Source: Alitta virens
Taxonomy: Eukaryota; Annelida; Polychaeta; Phyllodocida; Nereididae
DNA length: 64,000 nucleotides
Assembly (NCBI GenBank): GCA_932294295.1
Contig: OW028581.1
Location: forward strand, 38,903,995 to 38,967,994
Reading direction: 5' to 3'
Shown: in pieces, positions 58,661-64,000 of the stretch
Layout: every line of letters begins with the position of its first letter
Position numbering within the stretch: position 1 is the first letter of the stretch
Notes under the pieces: model-generated
What the model was told of the DNA's origin: nothing
The model's input: only the letters and a program-made list of their open reading frames with translations
The model's database searches: none
Made by a program: the position numbers and the translations under genes

Positions 58661-59130
58661 TGCTTACCACTGCACTCTAAATAATTTGGACGCCTGACGC
58701 GTAATAACATGTTCATTTCTTGCACATCCATGTTCTCCCAGATGTTCCCTTCATGAACACATGTTGTTCTAAAATTTTGTTAACAAATTGAGTGTTCCAT
58801 TCTAGAACTTCAGTGTTCTAGGTAGTGTTCATAAACTGAACACTGTGTGTTGTGAGGTGTTCGGATCTAAGGATGCGTTCATGTTATGAACACTACTGTT
58901 CGGCATTTGCACACCTAGTGTTTATTGCTGTTCAGCAATTGTTCATCCCTATCAATTAAGTGTCTACAAGATGTCCTTAACACTTGGTAGGCCGAAGTAT
59001 TTAAGGGTAAGGGGGGTGGCAAGAGGGTTACTCCCTAATATCCTAATTACCCCTCAATCATAATGACATGGACCAGTCCTAAAACAATTTGGTGCCAAAG
59101 ACCAGTGACCTGATTCCACTCTTAAGTTAG

Positions 59131-59166
59131 ATGACCTGTCTGGCAGTGCAACAAAGTCCTCCAGTG
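59131..59166 (+). CDS. Possible first coding exon of the transposon-borne gene
   Basis: ATG followed by eleven sense codons (MTCLAVQQSPPV) ends at a good donor, cagtg followed by gtaagt at 59167. It ends in phase 0, matching the phase of the next exon at 59801. An in-frame TAG lies directly before the ATG. The phase match has a one-in-three chance of being accidental and the exon is short, so this is a weak proposal. Confidence 0.3.
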
Positions 59167-59800
59167 GTAAGTTTTAATCCCTATTTGTTAAAGACATTCT
59201 ATGATTACATAAGCTGTTAATTCTTTTAAAGGAATTGAATATTCTTTAATTGTAGTTTCTTTGCATTTTGAAGGATACATGGGAGTTATCAATTAGTAGT
59301 AGTAATTGCATGTTCTTATATAACACATTCTTGGTTTGGATGTAAAGGGCTTTTTCTTCCAAGTTCAGAGTCATGTTCTAGTTAATTTTAAGGCAAGAAT
59401 CAATTGGTTCATTGGTGAAGAAGTGCAATATGTAACTATTTTGTTACTTTATGATAACTGCAAAATAAATAAGTCATGGTATATTTTTTTCGACAAAATG
59501 TAATTTAGAGTGGATTAACCAGAGAACAAAACAAATGGAGAATTTTACACCCAGACATGCACTTGTAGTGATGACCTCATTATAGGTCACCATTTATCCC
59601 CAAGGAGGGGTGGGGGTGGAAGGGTGAAGATGGTCAGATGCACCCCAGAAATGGCTATTTAGATACAACATATATATGACAAACTATTAATATTTTAAAT
59701 ATGACACTTTGTTTGCACAAAATATTCAAGGATTAAGTATTTTCAGCTAATTACACATTGACATATTATTATGATTATGTTGCATTTTCACTCTTTGCAG

Positions 59801-60493
59801 ATTTTGTATGAATTTTCATTGATGGTTGGACATGAACGGGTGACCAAGTTTGCCAACAATTTGAAAAAGCTTTGCGCAGCTGTGGAGACCCTGACCGAAG
59901 CAACACCGGTAAATTCCAAAATAACCCATAGTAGCTGAAATTACTAAACATTATCTAGCCTTACTGCTAAGATGTAAAGTTTTTCTTTTAAATACAGATC
60001 TCACATGGGTAAACGGCATGGACTGTTTCACTGTCTTAAATTTGTTATATTTTATGTTTTTGTCTGTAGGGTCCCTTTCGCATGATGCCTGTACTACAAC
60101 ATATTGAGAAGGAAACCTGTTTTGACAGAAGTTCAGGCAAAGGGAAGAAGCAGAAGACAGAGAGCATTCTCAAGGTGTACAAGGTAATCTATGCATGACA
60201 TTTTAAAAAATACAGCTGATCTTGCAGTGTACAATTACACTAGAAAAGGCAATCTGCATACATCGGTGTACTGAAGGTCTGACCTAATATATATTCACAC
60301 TTCTTATAAAATATCAAAAATTAGCTGTAACCTGTAGCTTAATGATTAGGTGATGTTGATGATATTGATATATCTAACAGTCTTTCTATTGATATTTTTG
60401 CAGGGAGTCCCGGATGAACATATCGAGGAGAAGTTGAAGAGTCAGGAGGGAACACCTCGCCATATTGCTGCATTCCAGTCTGACAGGGAGTAA
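59801..60493 (+). CDS. Multi-exon gene, unrecognised protein (3' part)
   Basis: Three exons: 59801-59908 (36 codons, beginning ILYEFSLMVGHERV), 60070-60183 (38 codons, beginning GPFRMMPVLQHIEK) and 60404-60493 (29 codons plus TAA, beginning GVPDEHIEEKLKSQ). Acceptors are ctctttgcag, tttgtctgtag and atatttttgcag; donors are gtaaat and gtaatc. Every junction is phase 0, and introns of 161 and 220 bp contain stops. The protein is charged, with a Lys-rich segment (SGKGKKQKTES) in the middle. I do not recognise the family. The gene lies wholly inside the 2.8-kb element, so it may be an element protein or a captured host gene. Confidence 0.6.
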
Positions 60494-60649
60494 CTGACTG
60501 GAATCTACCCAAGGCAGTATTCCATGCTGATGGGCCTCTTTCAAATCCATGTGATGGAGGAGCCATACAGGCGTGAAAAAACTAAAAAATTAAATTTCTT
60601 CAATCAGAAATTACAAAATGCGCTGAGGTCTCTTCCAGATCCCAAATAA
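60494..60649 (+). pseudogene. Open continuation beyond the TAA
   Basis: After the TAA at 60491-60493 the same frame stays open for 51 codons (starting LTGIYPRQYSMLMGLFQIHV) to a TAA at 60647-60649. The residue mix looks like protein and includes a basic stretch (YRREKTKKLN). This fits an older, longer C-terminus cut by a nonsense mutation, or stop-codon readthrough; an untranslated 3' end open by chance is also possible. Confidence 0.4.
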
Positions 60650-61471
60650 TTTTTTTTTTATTATTGTTGGGGGACCCATCAGCTGTCAAATGCTGTCATT
60701 GGCAATATCTTAAAATGGTTTGAAATATTATCTTCATATCTTCATGATGCATTAGTTATTATTGTACAAAAATACTACCTTATAAAAATGTTATTTCTAT
60801 TTCACCTCCCTGTAGTATTAATACATACTGTATAAGCTAATTTACAGGTTAATATGTCACATGATTAAATTGACGTTTTCGCAGTTCAAATATTTATGTA
60901 ACACTATGGTCTAAGGCTGAATATTAAACATGTTAAAGCTATGTCATTTTATAAGTTTTCATTATCGGAAAATGAGGTATAAATACTGTTTTATTTTCCT
61001 CACTATTTAGGAAGACTAAAGGAGATTGCCTTATAAGTATGTTCTACTTCTAATATTATTAATATATTTTCAGGCTGGCTATTATGAAATGGTGATGCTG
61101 CCTTAACTCCAGGATGGCTCAGTGATGACGTACGGCTGCAGCTCTGCAGAACACCTAGTGTTCAAGAAACGCCTTATGAACATGTATTCGGTGTTCATTA
61201 TCTGTTACAGGCGTCTGCAGCATCCATGGTGTTCATATGTAAAACACCTCAGAACACATTTTACATGTTCTATAATCATGAACACTGCTGTTCTAAGCAT
61301 GAACACTAGTGTTCTGAGCCATCCTCTAAATATTAAACACTGGTGTTCCCTACAATAACACTGGTGCTGATGAACTTTTAAGAACACCTGTGATGCGTTC
61401 ATTATATGTTACAGAAAAGGTGTTCAAATAAGTGTTCCATCTCTGAACACTGGTTTTTAGAGTGTGCTTAC

Positions 61472-63794
61472 TAGGATGACAAGACCAGCTATCTAAGCAG
61501 TCTCATGATCTCTGACACTAAACCAAAGAAGCATGATAGAACACAACAAAATCTATCATAAAAGAGGTAATTTGGATGGTAGCTAACAGCCCAGTGTGAA
61601 CGCCATAAATAGCCTAGATTTCCTCATTTCATTGGTTGACATGCGACATGAGTATATACTCTCACTCTGTGCCTCGCATTAATCTCTTGGTATCCATGGT
61701 GATACTTGGTAGCCATGGTGATACTGATATTAAAAGGAGGCAGAGGGGTACCTGACAGCGAGGCTCGAGCAGATGGGCCTGTCCTGTCATAAAATGACAT
61801 TTTGCGACAATCAACGATTTCTGACCGACCTAGTTGAACCCGTGCACCGGGCAGACCCCAGTCAGGGTGACTGGGCCCCAAAGTAAAAGGGATCAAGCCT
61901 TGATGACCTAGATTGATGAGTGACGTGACCTAGATTCCCGACTGACACCTCATTAGTCTTTTGGAAATCTTCTGTCCTGGAGGTAGAGTTCTGTCCATCA
62001 GGGCATGTGACAACCCCAACTTCCGGTCTGTAAGAAAGTCGTCTGAGGGTGTTTACGAAGGCTTTATTCTTCCATAAGGCTATCATGTCATACATGTGTG
62101 TGCTAAAGTTTAAAATGCTTTATATAATATGGCAATATGAGTGAACCATATATATGTCTCTATTTTTCACGTTTGGTTCTTCATACCCTGGGTACCCGAA
62201 AGAGCCGCCCAAGGGTCTTTAGGCCCTTCACGTGACATTTTTATGATGAACTTTTGACCTCGGAATGACTTATATTGACGGAAATGCCAGTTGGCAAATA
62301 AGAAAGGGGCCGATGATGATTGTTATGGCCCCAGTGCGTGCATAAAGACATTAAGAACTGGACGTATGGGACGATATGGCTGCATTAAATGCTTCTGTTT
62401 TCCTATTTGCTCATTGTTGATCATTGCTGATCATGATGAGATATGACTTCGATATTTCCATGACTTTATGTAAGACCACGTGACTCCTCAGCGCATTAAT
62501 AGGCCATGACGCATGAAAATAGCAGTAAATGTTTTCAAGACCCACTATTCCCAGACAGATATGAATGGTGATGTTTATGAGTGCAAATACACATGACTTT
62601 ACTGCGTGTTTCTTAACAGCATGATTTACATGGCTTGGACAATGATTTTCCATCTGCGTTGGCCCTTAAGCATTCACGATTTGTGTATTTCATAATTAAT
62701 GCATGATACATGAATCCAAGTTCACCCTTTATGGTAATCTTATTAATAACTATTCTCTCAAAAGAGTCCAAACATCTGCCAGCTTCAGAAGATAATAGTC
62801 AGAAATACCCAGTTACATTTTTTATGTTCTCCTTTTGATTAGATTTACCCTATAATGTGAACTCTTGTATTAGTGCCAAAGTATCTGATTGTAAGTAAAT
62901 GATATATATGTCAACAATTTAGGACGGTGTAAATATTGGAATTATCTGGCTGCACAAAAAAAAAAATCCCTCAGCTATTAACAATCCTATGGCGACAATA
63001 TCCTTCTGACCTCCAAGAGCAGTGCATGACTGTTACATGTTATGCTTGTCTCAATTGAGGGGGTGTTCACAGGGTCACGAGGTCAGGGTTTATCCGATCA
63101 TCTCATTGGTGAAGTACCCTACAAATGGCGATCATATAGCATAGTACCCCAATGCCAAATGGGACAAATGGACGCGTGTCTGATCTACTGATCAATCAAG
63201 GGGGCTAAGTGTCCCCCAGGGTGAATTAATAGGGCTGTCCCAATGTATGAAACCGTTTCGCCCTGATTGAATGCATTAGATGCATGCATATACACTAGCG
63301 GCTGCAGTGAGTAAACCTTGTGTATAGAGATAGATCCTGCAGTGAACCCTACTGAGCAATTGGTGCCGACCAGGGACCTTCTAAAGCATTCCAGGGGTCC
63401 TTCTGCTCACTGTGGATCCATGGGTACTCACCGGGGACTCATACGCGACTCACAAGGGTTCAATGCCAATCAATGCTAGGATTTCGCCGTCTTTAGCGAT
63501 CAGGAAAGGTGTTCAGCAGAGCGAAAGACCCAGCCCAGTGCCTCCCTTTGTGCCCAATATGGGCAGGGGCTACGGCTGGATAGGACGATGGAAGGGCTCG
63601 AGTCTTGGCCATTCTGCTACAACCACGTGGGCCAAGGTAATTCGCGAGAGGTCCCTGCCAATTGAAGTAATGGCGGCCAATTGCTGGCTGCTTTGTGCTC
63701 CATGCATTCTGTTATGGGCTGTGCTAAATGCCTTGGGCTGATAACCAGTCATCCCCGCACAAAGACATAAGCAAACCCTATGAGTGGCTCCACT
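61472..63794. other. Unassigned sequence
   Basis: A 19-bp near-duplicate, cttggta(t/g)ccatggtgata, lies at 61686-61723. Minus-strand frames at 61624-62095 and a plus-strand frame at 63412-63741 are less AT-rich but lack domains and splice partners. Nothing is called. Confidence 0.45.
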
Positions 63795-63833
63795 GGTGGC
63801 CCTTGATGGTGGCCCTTGATGGTGGCCCTTGAT
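63795..63833. repeat. 13-bp tandem x3
   Basis: ggtggcccttgat repeats three times without change. Confidence 0.95.
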
Positions 63834-64000
63834 GTATCACTTCTCTACACAATGCTTAAACCTGTGGAGTCAGAGAGAGATGAGACTGCTCACTCTCTAC
63901 CCTGTGACTCCTCAGGGAATCATAGATGCAGTCGGACTAAAGCCAGACTGACTGCAAGAGTGCTAGCCTGGTTTTCACACAACATCACTGTGTCTTGACT

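Larger units (their letters stand above)
58668..61464 (+). mobile_element. ~2.8-kb DNA-transposon-like element with subterminal repeats and a multi-exon gene
   Basis: The left end reads CACTGCACTCTAAATAATT and the right end, complemented, CACTCTAAAAACCAGTG. The 7-bp word tgcttac directly abuts both ends (58661-58667 and 61465-61471). Inside each end, ~15 GTGTTC/GAACAC-type words crowd 58730-58975 and 61145-61455. The middle holds the small spliced gene. CAC-initial ends and short subterminal repeats are traits of CACTA/EnSpm-like elements, though those make 2-3-bp duplications, so the superfamily is uncertain. No transposase was recognised, which suggests a non-autonomous or gene-carrying element. 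Confidence 0.65.

Overview
The window reads as a gene-poor, AT-rich stretch of an animal nuclear genome. No long open frame, operon, ribosome binding site or prokaryotic gene is visible. Instead there are GT-AG type splice signals, tRNA-derived SINEs with target-site duplications, foldback DNA transposons, LINE-like 3' tails, many microsatellites and minisatellites, and a 1 kb satellite-bearing element. Frequent short words such as TACATGTA and AGGCCTAC would fit a marine invertebrate, perhaps a deuterostome, but the species cannot be fixed from sequence alone.

Layout. 1-15 kb: mostly unassigned sequence with a trinucleotide repeat at the left edge, one 151-bp foldback element (807-957), a degenerate GTGAGTGATAC repeat near 10 kb and a 5'-truncated SINE at 11.5 kb. 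15-31 kb: two more 151-bp foldback elements, a GTGGT minisatellite, a GACGC-rich patch, three SINEs (one with an internal inversion), a LINE 3' end, a 290-bp inverted-repeat element and a possible exon at 28.74 kb. 31-48 kb: two SINEs, clusters of nuclear-receptor-like half-sites, a possible first exon on the minus strand near 37.4-37.8 kb, G and C homopolymers and a second LINE-like tail. 48-58 kb: a purine-rich block followed by a pyrimidine-rich block, a 36-bp minisatellite, two SINEs and a 1000-bp inverted-repeat-bounded element that contains about 38 copies of a 21-bp repeat. 58.7-61.5 kb: a DNA-transposon-like element of about 2.8 kb with CACTCTAAA-type ends, dense GTGTTC/GAACAC subterminal repeats and a small multi-exon gene. 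61.5-64 kb: unassigned.

The strongest protein-coding evidence is that small gene on the plus strand (59801-60493). It has three consecutive exons, all in phase 0, each with good splice signals, plus a possible 12-codon first exon. Its reading frame ends at a TAA and then stays open for another 51 codons, which suggests a decayed or readthrough C-terminus. I do not recognise the protein. The eight SINE copies form one family: a tRNA-like head, an unrecognised central body and a tail ending in ccctaatcc plus cca repeats. Seven of the eight have recognisable target-site duplications.

Most of the remaining sequence holds nothing I can assign. Several stretches look like candidate conserved non-coding DNA, but that needs a comparison I cannot run.
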